Source of the DNA: Calvatia gigantea
Taxonomy: Eukaryota; Basidiomycota; Agaricomycetes; Agaricales; Lycoperdaceae
Length of the DNA: 64,000 nucleotides
Assembly (NCBI GenBank): GCA_025093985.1
Contig: JACAAK010000017.1
Span: forward strand, 248,001 to 312,000
Direction of reading: 5' to 3'
Below are positions 24,407 through 34,449 of the stretch, piece by piece (within the stretch, counting starts at the first letter, position 1; the number at the start of each line of letters is the position of its first letter). The translations under genes and the position numbers were made by a program. The notes under the pieces were generated by a model that searched no databases, was not told the DNA's origin, and worked only from the letters and a program-made list of their open reading frames with translations.

Positions 24407-24659
24407 TGGCGAATTTTGGTCTAAAATGCATTGCCACTCGATATATTTCATGTTTTGTGTGCAGTCCCAAACTTTCTGCGTAGGGATGTTGTTATACCTC
24501 AGGTACATACTACAAAAGATTGTCATGGCCAGTAGTTATGTGCAGCATGGTGTAAACCTCAGTCCTCAAACATGTGATCGATGACGGTATTTTTTCTTCA
24601 ATTGTGACAAGAATGACGTGACCACTATGTGAATCTGTGGTAGTGAGGTCGCGTTCACG

Positions 24660-26258
24660 ATGCTGACCTCAGTTCTAGCCCAACTATGTTTCTGTGTTCC
24701 CGTCCACCTCTTTAAATTATTCTCACGGACAAAACGCCTTACTTCACAACTAACCTTGCTTACTCTTCCCGATGAACTTCTATACGAAATACTGAACCTT
24801 TTGGATTGGAAAGCTCTGCTCGGAATTAAATTGGTGTGCCACTTCTTCTCCAAAAATTTCGCCTTGAATTTATTAACGCACCTAACCAGACTTGTAGACA
24901 CATGCGCACGATTACAAAATCACGTTTCTTATGGACTTCTAGAGCTTCAGAAATGTCACTCAGGTCTGCTTCACAGGTCCTCGAGGGCCCTGCAGAGAGC
25001 TACTCGGTAGAAGAGCTCGAGCAAAAAGTTATAAAGCGCCTCTAAGTTGGAAATAAATGGCGCAATCCAGACCCATCCACATTTCGCTCACGGAAACTCA
25101 AAGTTGATATAATGTCGCAAAGGCGTATGCACTTTCTCCCCGGAGGAAGGTGGTTGCTCGATAATATTGCTGGCTACGTTTACGCACTTGACCTGGACAG
25201 ACCTGAGCTAGCGCCACAGCTTCTCTTCGAGGAGAGGCATTGCACCCATACTGGTCGTGTTCTGGACCCTCTCAGTGGGTGTGCGATATGGATCGACCCA
25301 TCGGAGCCGTGGCTTTCGTTTCGCATTGCATTGCATAATGACAGTCCATCTGCATCTCTCGGTGTGTCCGGTCCTAATGTCATTCTTTTCTCTCTCTCTC
25401 CACCTAACCTGTATCTCAATACAAGGGCCGAGTCGGATATATATATATCAATTGGATCTCAATGGCCGTGACGCCAGCATGACTTGGGCTGTGAAACCAT
25501 TGGTTACCCTGATGTGCCCAGGGCCCTGCCTCAAACAAGGACTACAGCTTGGAGAAGACTATGCCGTTGAGCGGTGTTTTTACCAAGACAATGATGTTGA
25601 TATTTGGAAAGTCCATGTATTCCGGTATTCAGAACCCGTTCCACGGCTCTGTGTGTGGGAGTACCCAACAGCTGCAACGGTGAGCTTGACCGCAACAATT
25701 TATGGTCTATACCTCACGCTACCTCTACCTCAAGTAATTCCCTTACCGGGCAACCGACTGGTCGCTATCACTGACTCTGACCACATGCCGAGTTTTTCAA
25801 CATAAAGACACCCAACAAATCGTATTCTTTGGTCTTGGAACCATCATTCCGTATCCCATTGCACTCTAGCCCGACATCATCCATATCGCGAGTCTATGTC
25901 GACCACCATTCCTGCTATATCATGACGACTTGCAAGGATAGTTTCGATGCGCTCCAAGTGCCTGCCTCAGATTCTGAAGCGGTTTCGTCGGGATGGCATT
26001 GAAGACCACTACCTGAGCTTGGGCCTTTCGCTTATGGTCGTGTTGCGAAGAGATCGTTTGATGGATTTGACTACTTATGACTTACGAGGCAAGCAAGTCC
26101 AGGTGAGGTCTGATGTACAGATACGAAATTTTCCGGGTGCTGGATACCTACGTTTAATAGCGTGTGATGAAGGTTCTGGGCGCATCATCATGCGTAACCT
26201 CAGAATGACCTTCTTTTTAGAAATTCAAACATGTAATCAATTATCATGGTGGAGGTGA
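24660..26258 (+). pseudogene. F-box protein, family member D (nonsense codon in mid-gene)
   Basis: The start MLTSVLAQLCFCVPVHLF precedes an F-box (LPDELLYEILNLLDWKALLGIKLV). The first intron ends at TTGTAG near 24895, giving RHMRTITKSRFLW, SEMSLRSASQVLEGPAESYS and VEELEQKVIKRL. Here TAA at 25043-25045 stands where member C and B have CAA (Gln). The frame then continues open: HFLPGGRWLLDNIAGYVYAL, WIDPSEPWLSFRIALHND, an intron (GTGTGT...TACAAG near 25360-25428), LDLNGRDASMTWAVKPLVTL, WKVHVFRYSEPVPRLCVWE and LPLPQVIPLPGNRLVAI, with the C-terminal block LSLGLSLMVVLRRD to GSGRIIMRN in a third frame. It is the inverted paralogue of member A. Unless the TAA is read through or spliced out, it is a pseudogene. 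Confidence 0.7.
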
Positions 26259-26339
26259 GGCATGTCGCATAGAATCAAATCCAGAGTTTTAAGCTGGAAT
26301 AAGGAACATAATATTACGTGGTCCAGATTGGGCATTCCT

Positions 26340-27480
26340 GCTGAGGGTGAGCGTGTACAGCGGCATGACATCTAATGATTAGTATGCCATAGATCCAACA
26401 ATTCCCGTCGGTGGGGATGAACTTCAGGGTTCGGCACTTTTTGGGACCGTATTCCTTGCTGCGGAGCTCATCAGTAACTCCTTGTCCTATCACGGAAGAG
26501 CCAACCCACATGGCAGCACATTCACTAATGATCTGCTTGAGATGTTTCGTCAGTGGCGACTTTGTTTCCCCAGTTGATCCACCTAGAGAATAAAACAAGT
26601 ACCAAGGGTCAAGTAACTCATTTTTATTGAAAACTTTACTCACGAGTTAGCTTGAATCTCTTTACCTCAAGGAGCAGAATCATCTCGTAGGACAACTCCG
26701 CACAATTTGCTCCAATGACATTGTCTAGATTTTTGAGCAGACTTTCATACTTAGGCACTTCGCCATCCTTGTCTGTCGGAACATCATGAGCAGCTTCCAC
26801 TTCTAATAAGATCAGATTACCTACAAATCCCCGACAACCTATGTTGATATTCAGAGTCCACTAATGCTTTCCGCTCCCCTGAGTTGACGTTTTTGCTCAT
26901 CAACGTTACAATAAACCCGTCTGCCCTGCCTGTCAGGAAATACCTGTATCGTTGCTGTTCTAAATGCGCAACAACTTCGGCAGGTGATTTCTGTAGATGT
27001 GAGGTTGAAAAGCGATAGCTCAGGGTATAATCTTGAGCACAGATCCGGATTCGCATGTTGAGGGAAAACATTGTAGGCGGCAACTTTCATTACAGCTGCT
27101 TTTTCCGACTGAAACTGATAATAAGCCTGAGTTACTCGAAATAAGCAAGGAAGAAACCCGCACAGAGTAGTGGAAAAACTTGTTAAAACATTCCATTAAT
27201 GCGTCGAACACTCCGACCTGATCAGCAGTCGGTAGATTTGGTAACTTGTCCTGCAGCAGTGGCAAACTCTCTTCCAACAAATCAACGAAATCGTCACCAC
27301 TTTCCAGACTGTCAATGACCAAGGCGGCAGGGAGGACTAATGCATCGTTTGCTATGATCTTACTAAAGCTACGTAACTGCCGAAGTGGGAATGAAGAAGC
27401 GTCAGCGTGAACCTCTGCTAGGGGACAATTATGGCTCACCCGCGACTCAACAGGAAATGAGTCAGCAAATCCATTTGGCA
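26340..27480 (-). pseudogene. relic of the unrecognised gene, copy 2
   Basis: This is the inverted paralogue of 1-1180 and better preserved. One frame of about 150 codons (27481-27020) reads LVIDSLESGDDFVDLLEESL, NLPTADQVGVFDALMECF and VRVSSLLISS. A second block (26817-27083) has SPAEVVAHLEQQRYRYFLTG and ADGFIVTLM. A third, in another frame (26660-26850), reads GCRGFVGNLILLEVEAAHD and YESLLKNLDNVIGANCAEL, and a last one near 26410-26500 has VTDELRSKEYGPKKCRTL and TDGNCWIYGIL. I recognise no family; the sequence is helical with no membrane segment. The upstream part of the gene may run to about 28090, where a 141-codon frame (27665-28090) lies on the same strand, but the link is not shown. Confidence 0.45.
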
Positions 27481-28755
27481 AGGAGAGGGAGTGTCAATTG
27501 GGTTCTCATTGCGGTGAGCCTTGGTCTGGGAATTCCCGCTAAGGTTAGATTCGCCTAGAAAGATGTCAAACAGCTTTCTGGTTAAGAGAAAGGTAGTTGA
27601 GTTACTTGTGCGGGAGGATTGCTGGGCCTTTGACATTAAGGATGTGCAAGCTGATAATGCTAGGTTAGACATCATTGATTCTCTCACTTATGTACCTGCA
27701 GAGTTTCCTGAGTTGCTCAGCACGGTGGTGCATAACAAGATGCTGCAGCCGCCCGGAATACGGATGACACCGTTTTCGAAAAAAAATGAGACTGCCCGCA
27801 CTGTTTTCGTCGGACAAGAGGCCATTTCCTGCGGTTTTCAACGCAGAAGGCACATTTTTCTTTATTGATGTCATCCAGACCTTCTTGGACATGATATTGC
27901 CGGGCTCCAGCAAACATGTTTTGGGGATGGTTTTGTTAAACGAGTCTCCGGAAGGGTAAATGCCAATGGTGGTCCTATGCCTGCAGCTAGGCATGGTGAA
28001 TCTTGTGCAAATATCAGTGAGTGGGATATTGATGAGTGGTAGGGCGTGGTAGAACCCTGGTACACAAAGTTTCGTACGTTTTCCCTTCATTGATGTTATC
28101 CGGATGCTTTTGAGCGCACTTCACCATTTGAAAGCCTGTATCTATGCCATATGGCCATCCGCTAATGATGTCACCTTAAATGAGTCCACCGTTCTGACTA
28201 CTTGTCCAGGGTTGATGCACGAAACCTTGCAGGAGACATGCTGCACCACCCTGGTTTACCAAGAACGAAGCCTAGTGGCATTGCCAGCGGAAACATGTTC
28301 TAAACGTTTCGTTAAGTGGGCCCCGAAAAAGACATTGCCAAAGGAAGGATAACCAAGCGTGCAGGTTCACTGTTGGATCTTGATGAAGTCGACACATGAC
28401 GTCAGCAAAAAAAGGACAATAATTCAAATAGGTGGAGTATCCTCTCAGATACGAACGTCAAGCCACAGATCATGGGCCGCAACTTGGACTCTCAGGTACA
28501 AGATTATCGTGACTTGGATGTCGTATCAGTTTTTACAGTGTTATTTTAATGGGTCTTTCCCCCATGTGAATGACCCGATCATCATCTGGGAAGTATGCGT
28601 AGACATGAGTATCCGTGCTTTGGTGTCGAATCTGATCTCTATTTAATTCCTCTGGCAGGAATACCCTCTCACCTCTGGTGCTGTGGCATCGACGACTTCG
28701 CCGGGAGTATTCCCGACACGCTGATAGTTAAGAAGTAGAGCGAGTCGTAGGAGGG
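27481..28755. other. stretch upstream of the unrecognised relic, no assigned gene
   Basis: Frames of 80-140 codons lie on both strands over 27436-28090 and 28104-28646. None has a known motif. The minus-strand frame 27665-28090 is the most likely to be a 5' exon of the relic at 26340-27480 because it has the same orientation and is adjacent. This is inference only. Confidence 0.3.
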
Positions 28756-28759
28756 ATGG

Positions 28760-29490
28760 TGGGGTTGTGGAGTAACACGACCGTCAATTTCACGACTGCC
28801 TAGAGATTGATCTATGGTTACGATCATCTCTCAAAGGAGTTGACGGGGGGCGATTCCGTCACCCGCCAATGCGTTCAGTTGTGTCGGAGCACAAATGTCG
28901 GGGGATCCATGGTCCTTCTCCAGCATGAAAACATTGTGCTAGATTACGGATGTCGGCAGCACCAATGGTAATCTTGACTGATTACTGCCTTTGAACCCGC
29001 TATGTGTATTTAAGAGCGCGGGAGATTCGTCGAGGAACCAGCCATCCAGTTAACGATCTGTTTACAATTGGGATCATAAAACGTACCTTGACCCTCGCCC
29101 TGCTTCTTTTTCAGCAGCCTTCGGTCTAAATGCAGGTTATCATCTATATTTGCGAAGTCAAATGTTTCAGGCTCCGCCTCTGTGCCGTTCTCAACGCCAG
29201 CACCAGCATCACAGGACGTAGTCCCAATCTCAGAAGTTAGAACCTTTGCGCCGTGGTTGGGTTGTGCTCGCGGCGTCGCCCTTCGCCCTCTTTCGTTCCT
29301 TTGCTTCCGGTTGTTGGTTGATGACAATTGTGTCATTTTCATTTCTTCAAAAATCGTAGTTTTTCAAGGACGCGGTAGAACGAAGGGAGTCTCAATCTGC
29401 ATGTCGGTTGATTCACCAACTCTCGCAGTGATTCCTGTCACTGATTGCGTTTTGACCCCTTCGAGCGTGGTAATAGAGACCGGAGCAATT
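28760..29490 (-). pseudogene. 3' fragment of a duplicated Rrp6 exonuclease gene plus its downstream flank
   Basis: It aligns with the 3' end of the Rrp6 gene and the sequence beyond it (38980-39700). Shared features are the C-terminal coding block (GTEAEPETFDFAN here, [13 protein letters not shown] there), the last 50-nt intron read as GTFYDPNC here, and the downstream flank (CATGGTCCTTCTCCAGCATG near 28909, CATGATCCTTCTCCAGCATG near 39095). Retention of the intron shows a DNA-level duplication. The alignment ends near 29490, where the inverted F-box/PEBP segment begins. Confidence 0.75.
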
Positions 29491-29867
29491 TGGGGTGACC
29501 GTTGAATATTGAAGTCGGCGTCATGAACGCGAAGATGATACGAAGGTCATTGATCACTTGTTTGAAAACTGAGATTCACCAGTGCTACGCATAACTATTG
29601 GCTGTGAAAATTTTGTAGTATGTACCTGAGATATAGCAATACCCCTATGCAAAACCTTGGGGCAGCATAAAATTTTCAAGGCACAAAGCATGAAATATGT
29701 CGAGTGACCATGCATTTTTAGGCTAAAATTTGCCATCAAAACAGAGATCCGACAAGATCCCTTGCCCCATTCACAGAGAAAGTACATACCATATTTAACA
29801 CCTCCTACTCAGTCATCTCTGGAAATTTCAGAGCATAGGACAAGCCGGATGAAGTAGAACTTAAGAA

Positions 29868-30820
29868 TTAATGACGCCTACTCATCAGCGTGGCGTAAAT
29901 TAATGGGTTCTGAATACCGGAAGACGCGGACTTTCCAGATCTCGACGCTGCCGTTTTTGCGGGGCACCGTTCAAAAATGTCATCTTCCTTGCGCTGCAGT
30001 CCCTTTTTGAGGCGGGGGCCTAAGCACATCAAGGTAACCGGCGGCCCCACAACCCAAGCCATGAGGCTGGCGTTACGGCCATTGAAACTCAATTGATACA
30101 TACATGTTCTGCCCGGCACTGTATCAAAATACGGGTCAGGACTCGGAGGAGAGAGGAAATTGAAATTTGACCGGACGCACCGAGAGATGCGGGTGGACTA
30201 TCATTGCGTAGTGAGATACGAAGGGAAAGCACGGCTTTGACGAGTCGATCCGTATTGCATAACCACTGAGAGGATCCTGAACGTGACCAGTGTAGGTGGA
30301 GCGCTCTGCTCAAAGAGAAATTGTGGTGCTTAGCTCAGCTGTCCAGGTCAAGTGTGTAAATGGGGCCAACAGCATTATCGAGCAACCACCTTCCTCCTGG
30401 AAGAAGGTGCATACGCCTCTGCGTCATAATATCGACGTTGGGTTTCCGTGACCGGAATGTGGATGGAACCGGATTGATTGTATCATTTCTCCTGAATATG
30501 AAGCCGCCTTATGACCTCTTTCTCGGACTCCTCCACTGAGCAGCCCTCCGCAGGACCCTCAAGGACCTGTGGACTAGACCTGATTAACATTTCTGAAGCT
30601 TTAGAAGTCTATAAGGAACGTGGTTTTGTAATCGCGTGTATATGATGACAAGACAAGTCTGATTGAGGTAGTCCATCTGATTCGAGGCAAATTTTTGGGG
30701 GAAGCGATAACTCATCGGCTTAATTGCTTGCAGGTTTTTCCAGTCCAGAAGGCTAAGTGGTTCGTATGAAAGTTCGTCGGGAGGGGTAAGCATCGCCGTC
30801 TGCAAAGTTGCTTTACACAT
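29868..30820 (-). pseudogene. F-box protein, family member E (decayed duplicate of C)
   Basis: The Met at 30820 (MCKATLQTAMLTPPDELSYE) starts a degenerate F-box, PDELSYEPLSLLDWKNLQA. The body blocks MRLLPGGRWLLDN (near 30390), SRWIDSSKPCFPF-like sequence and PPVTLMCLGPRLKKGLQ (near 30000) lie in different frames. WKVRVFRYSEP survives only at DNA level. It is the inverted copy of member C and is more decayed. Remnants continue to about 29554. Confidence 0.6.
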
Positions 30821-31057
30821 GAAGGTTGTCCAAGGAGGCAAGCCAGAACTTAGAAACACAGCTGAACTCAGGCTAAAGCCAGCATTATGAGCGTGGGTTT
30901 GCAGCCGGACACGAACCGCAAAGTTCACCGTATTTCTGTGTTACCGCCGCAGTTATATGAGGACCAGGTGATGATTGCGAACCCAATTGACCAAACAGTA
31001 TAAATTCCCTCCCTACGGGATTACCGCAGGCAGGAATCTACATAACAATTTGATGCT

Positions 31058-31857
31058 TTATGCGTCAGGCGCAACCAACATGAACGTTCCCGCAATTGGA
31101 TCACCCAATCCAACTTCCTGTGCAAACGCACTGATGTTGAACAGTGAAGTCGGCGTGGTGGGTGTAACGACAGTTTGCTGGTTGAATCCAGCCGGTTGAT
31201 TAAACAGTAAGAAAATATACCTAAAATAAATTAATATGAATTTGTTTTTCCCTACCAACAAAATTAGAAAGATGGATGGCGAACCTGTGTGCATCCGACC
31301 CCGCAGGCGGTGTAGGCTGCCTGAATTGGCTAATCGCTGGAGTCGAATTAGTTAACAACCCTCCAGTCCTCACAGAAGGCGCGAAATTGCCTCCAAGGAA
31401 GTGGCGGATTTGGGCTGAGGTAGGCTGTTGCGGGGTGGGTGCGTCCGGGTCTACAGCTGCGATGACGAACGGACCACGGGACGAAAGATTAACTACGCTG
31501 AAAATTGGGGGACCCGCGGTTGCTACAAGTTGTTTTAAGATGAATGAAATGCTGATGCTACGTTATCCAAGAGCGACGTACAATTGCGGGCCAATTGTTC
31601 GCCTGCGTGGAGTGTGATCGGTCGGCCACCACTTTCTGGGAAGGTCACTTCGAGGAGTGCAGTTGGGTTGAAGTTGATTGAGAGGTCCCTCGGAATCTAA
31701 ATTCAAAGGACTTCAATCGTGAATCGTGACTCAAAGATGGAGACTCGGGGATACGAACATTAGCCCTCACAAAGGCATCCCGAACCGTCCTCAGGCTCGT
31801 ATCCTGGGCACTAACAGCCAGGGCGACGAAGCTCAAGAGACCAAGTGAGAATCGCAT
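31058..31857 (-). CDS. secreted PEBP-like protein, copy 3 (apparently intact)
   Basis: All four exons join in frame. Exon 1 (31857-31759) gives the signal peptide MRFSLGLLSFVALAVSAQ and DTSLRTVRDAFVRAN. After intron 1 (GTTCGT...TTTAG) comes IPRDLSINFNPTALLEVTFP and GGRPITLHAGEQLARN. After intron 2 (GTACGT...TTGTAG) come GPFVIAAVDPDAPTPQQPTS, IRHFLGGNFAPSVRTGGLL and TPPAGSDAHR. After intron 3 (GTTCGC...TTTTAG) come YIFLLFNQPAGFNQQTVV and FAQEVGLGDPIAGTFMLVAP, ending at 31058. The DPDAP and HFLGG motifs and the length of about 190 residues fit the PEBP family, known for binding anionic phospholipid head groups. Secretion is inferred from the signal peptide. It is the only one of four copies here with no break, and it lies inside the inverted duplication. 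Confidence 0.85.
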
Positions 31858-32264
31858 TGTTGTCTTTGGTTACGAACATTAGTGCTCGTACGAGGAATAA
31901 ATACCCTCGCCAAGATGCACAGGTGTGAAAAGAAGTGACTAAGGGTGTTACTTCTGGGAAAGTTAGCTAGTGATTAGTGCGGCACAAATTCGGTTGTCTT
32001 CACACTCATGCTTCCCCACTAACCGGATTTTCTCTTGTAGATGACGCTGTGGGAGCTCGGAGAAAGGAGGTGTGCAATGTTCTCCAATGCAGCCACCGCC
32101 AACGGTGCGGCGGGCCGCCTCGGCTTGCCTTTGTGATTCTTCATAGAGGGCCGATATCATTGGTTCGCACTACTATTTAGCGCTATGTTGATCTCGGAAA
32201 TAGACAAAATCTATCACCGACAAGATTGATTCACACCAGCCCAGACTCTTAAGGATTATCGGGA

Positions 32265-32559
32265 TTAGCGACCATCATGAACGTTCCCGCAATTGGGTCT
32301 CCCAAACCAACGGCCTGTGCAAAGATGTTGTATCGGTGTATCAGCCGAGACGAGCGTCTGTTGGTCAAACCCTTCGGACTGTTTGAACGCCAAAAATACA
32401 TAGCTACTCCGGTAGGCACAATCAGCAAGATTCACGTAATCCGGGATCCCAGAGGAAGCTTTGCCCCACCGATGATTGCCCGCCGTAGGGGTGGGCTGCC
32501 TCCAGCTTGAGACGGGAACTGGAACACTCGTGTTGGCCAACAAGGCCCGGAAGACCCCG
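32265..32559 (-). pseudogene. PEBP-like copy 4, C-terminal fragment
   Basis: It encodes LLANTSVPV, GIPDYVNLADCAYR, YVFLAFKQSEGFDQQTLVS and then, after a small deletion near 32325, the degenerate end corresponding to GLGDPIAGTFMMVAY. It matches the C-terminal half of copy 1 (21522-21844). The N-terminal half is absent because the duplicated segment ends at 32559, where Rrp6 sequence starts. Confidence 0.75.
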
Positions 32560-33320
32560 AGTCCTCTACATCTTCCGTTCTGCCTTCTGTTTTCCCCTCA
32601 CCCTTCTTCTGTCCCTCACCCTTCGTCGTTCCTTCCCAAGACTGTCCTTCACTGCTCTCCTAATCCGGGATCCCATCCAGCACAGTTCCATTGCGCGACA
32701 CTTAGCAACAGCGAAGAATTTCCAAATACTTTTAATAGCACGGCCAGATCTGTCGACGGGGCTTCCGTGATACTAGACAAACACTGACCAGGAAAGTAAT
32801 ATTGCGTACTGTCATCCTCCGCTCGGGCGACCCCTTCCAGCCACCAGTGGACAGTGTTGTACACTGCTCTGCATTTTATGGACTACGTTGACGACGTTGG
32901 AGGATATCAGAGGATTAGATGAGGCAGCGGTAAAGAAAGGTTTGTTCCATTTTTTGGGGGTGTCCCAATCCGCCTACCCCGGTACCAAAAGCGTGGCCGT
33001 AGAGCTCTTGGGTGTAGACACGGAAACAAGCTTCAGCGGAGTGTGAGGACATGGTTGACTAGCGCGTATGTGGGATTGGTAAATGCGTGGACGGTGGATG
33101 GAAGCGTGAACAGGGCTATAGAATTAGAGGCGGTGGTATTTGTCGTAGGTAGGGGGAGAACAGGTAATAGGAGACTGTATAGTCTAAGGGGGCATCGTAG
33201 GGGTTGCCGTAGACGGAGAGGAGGAAGTGGGTGTCTGAGCGCGCGCATTCGAGCATTACGTCGGGAAGATGTCTGGGAGTGGGTCGGCAACAGATCGATG
33301 AAGTTAGATAATACATAGGT
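32560..33320 (-). pseudogene. middle fragment of a duplicated Rrp6 exonuclease gene
   Basis: It aligns with about 40150-40905 of the Rrp6 gene: the end of the exonuclease domain ([20 protein letters not shown]), the Ser/Thr/Pro linker, LVNHVLTL and the HRDC region (VHWWLEGVARAEDDSTQYY). Stops and shifts break it. Relative to the parent, the 39.7-40.15 kb part is missing and replaced by the 3-kb inverted PEBP/F-box segment at 29500-32559. Together with 28760-29490 it is one ancestral duplicate of Rrp6. In the linker the copy keeps one open frame where the parent has an extra base near 40655. Confidence 0.8.
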
Positions 33321-33889
33321 ACTGAATGCCCCAGTCAGCGAGCTGGTACTGCTTTAGACTGATGGTCACACCGCAGGATCCTTAGGGGCGTTTGGGCTAT
33401 TTGTGGAAGGTTGAAAAACATCGGAAATTTAGGGTCTAAGTGTTCACGGTTCGCGAGGTGTTAACCACTCTCGCCCAAGAACCTGTGCCTTGTTCGTGCC
33501 TTGCGTCAGCGCACGCATTCATCCTTCCGTTCAATATGAGAGGACTGTGAACGATGGTGACCAAAGACCCCAGCCCACAGTGATGAAGAGACCCAAAGCT
33601 GAGCAACGAAAAGAATGCCATACCGCTAGGTAGGTCAGCAATAGAGCTCCTTCAGAAGGACGGAAGTCCTCCGACTAAACCCACGTTGCTCTGCTTCGCG
33701 CAGACCTCTTCGGAGGGCGCTAACCATAATTGATCCATCTCATCCAAACAGCACCCGAGGAAGGGGAGTCAGCACCCGAACCGGGCTCCGTCCCTGCGCG
33801 GACCTCACCTCTTGGGGGGACAGCTGGCATTGTTGAAATATAGTGGGTCATTATGGGCGATGGGAAAGGAATACCGGTAGGGCTATATG
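33321..33889. other. no gene seen
   Basis: The only notable open frame is about 60 codons on the minus strand and carries no motif. It lies between the Rrp6 fragment and the dispersed repeat. Confidence 0.35.
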
Positions 33890-34350
33890 AAGGAACAGGG
33901 GGGAGAAACGGTGGGGAGAGGATCAGGGTCCGGAATGCGTAGTAGATAGCAAGGTCATTCATTACGGACATCTTTTTTTCTTTTTCCTGGGACTCTGGCA
34001 CGAGGTGGAATACCCAACTCCCACCACCCGGAGAATGTGGTGGGACTCCTCTGAAACCCGGGGGGGTGGTTGGGACGCGCCCGTCAACTAGTCCATTCAG
34101 TACACTAACTATGCAGGTTACTGATAGCTGGAAGTTTCAGCGCCCATGCTGGATGGACGTGTGAAGATCCTCTGCTTTCAAGGCAGGGGGGATGGTAGTG
34201 CCTTAGGACTGATGAGAGGGTCTTTTAGGTGTAGCCTACCTCGAGGAACTGCGATCGGGCCTCCGTTGCATTCCGGAGATGCGCAATAGGACTCTGAAGT
34301 GAATATAAAAAAATTTAAAAAAAGGACGGAGTCCTCAGGATATGTGACAG
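33890..34350 (-). repeat. dispersed repeat, copy 1 (uninterrupted)
   Basis: Read on the minus strand from 34350, this sequence of about 450 bp matches 58665-59825 on plus, except that the second copy holds a 696-bp insertion with an 8-bp target duplication. Shared stretches include TTCACTTCAGAGTCCTATTG, GCCTTGAAAGCAG and ATGTCCGTAATGA. One end is A/T-rich (AAAAAAATTTAAAAAAAGG near 34307). No coding capacity beyond a 40-80 codon frame is seen. It may be a SINE or MITE; the class is not determined. It supplies the empty site proving the hAT-like insertion. Confidence 0.75.
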
Positions 34351-34449
34351 GAGTAAGGTGATTGCTATATGACCCCAAAGTTGCTCAAATATCGCACTCA
34401 ACTGTGTCCTGCATTCGTACTAGGATTTCACATTGTGGTCACTTGTATC

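Larger units (their letters stand above)
29500..32559 (-). repeat. inverted segmental duplication of 21522-24680 (PEBP pair plus F-box)
   Basis: Read on the minus strand, this 3.06-kb segment contains, in order, the C-terminal half of a PEBP gene, a spacer, a full PEBP gene and an F-box gene. This is the order of 21522-24680 on the plus strand. The left end matches up to the start of F-box member D (24.67 kb). The right end, GAGGACTCGGGGTCTTCC read on minus from 32559, matches 21522. Both ends abut Rrp6-derived sequence. Confidence 0.85.

Noticed and set aside
27521..27868. Plus-strand 115-codon frame as a separate gene
   Set aside because: Opposite-strand frames of similar length overlap it and it has no recognisable motif, so orientation cannot be decided.
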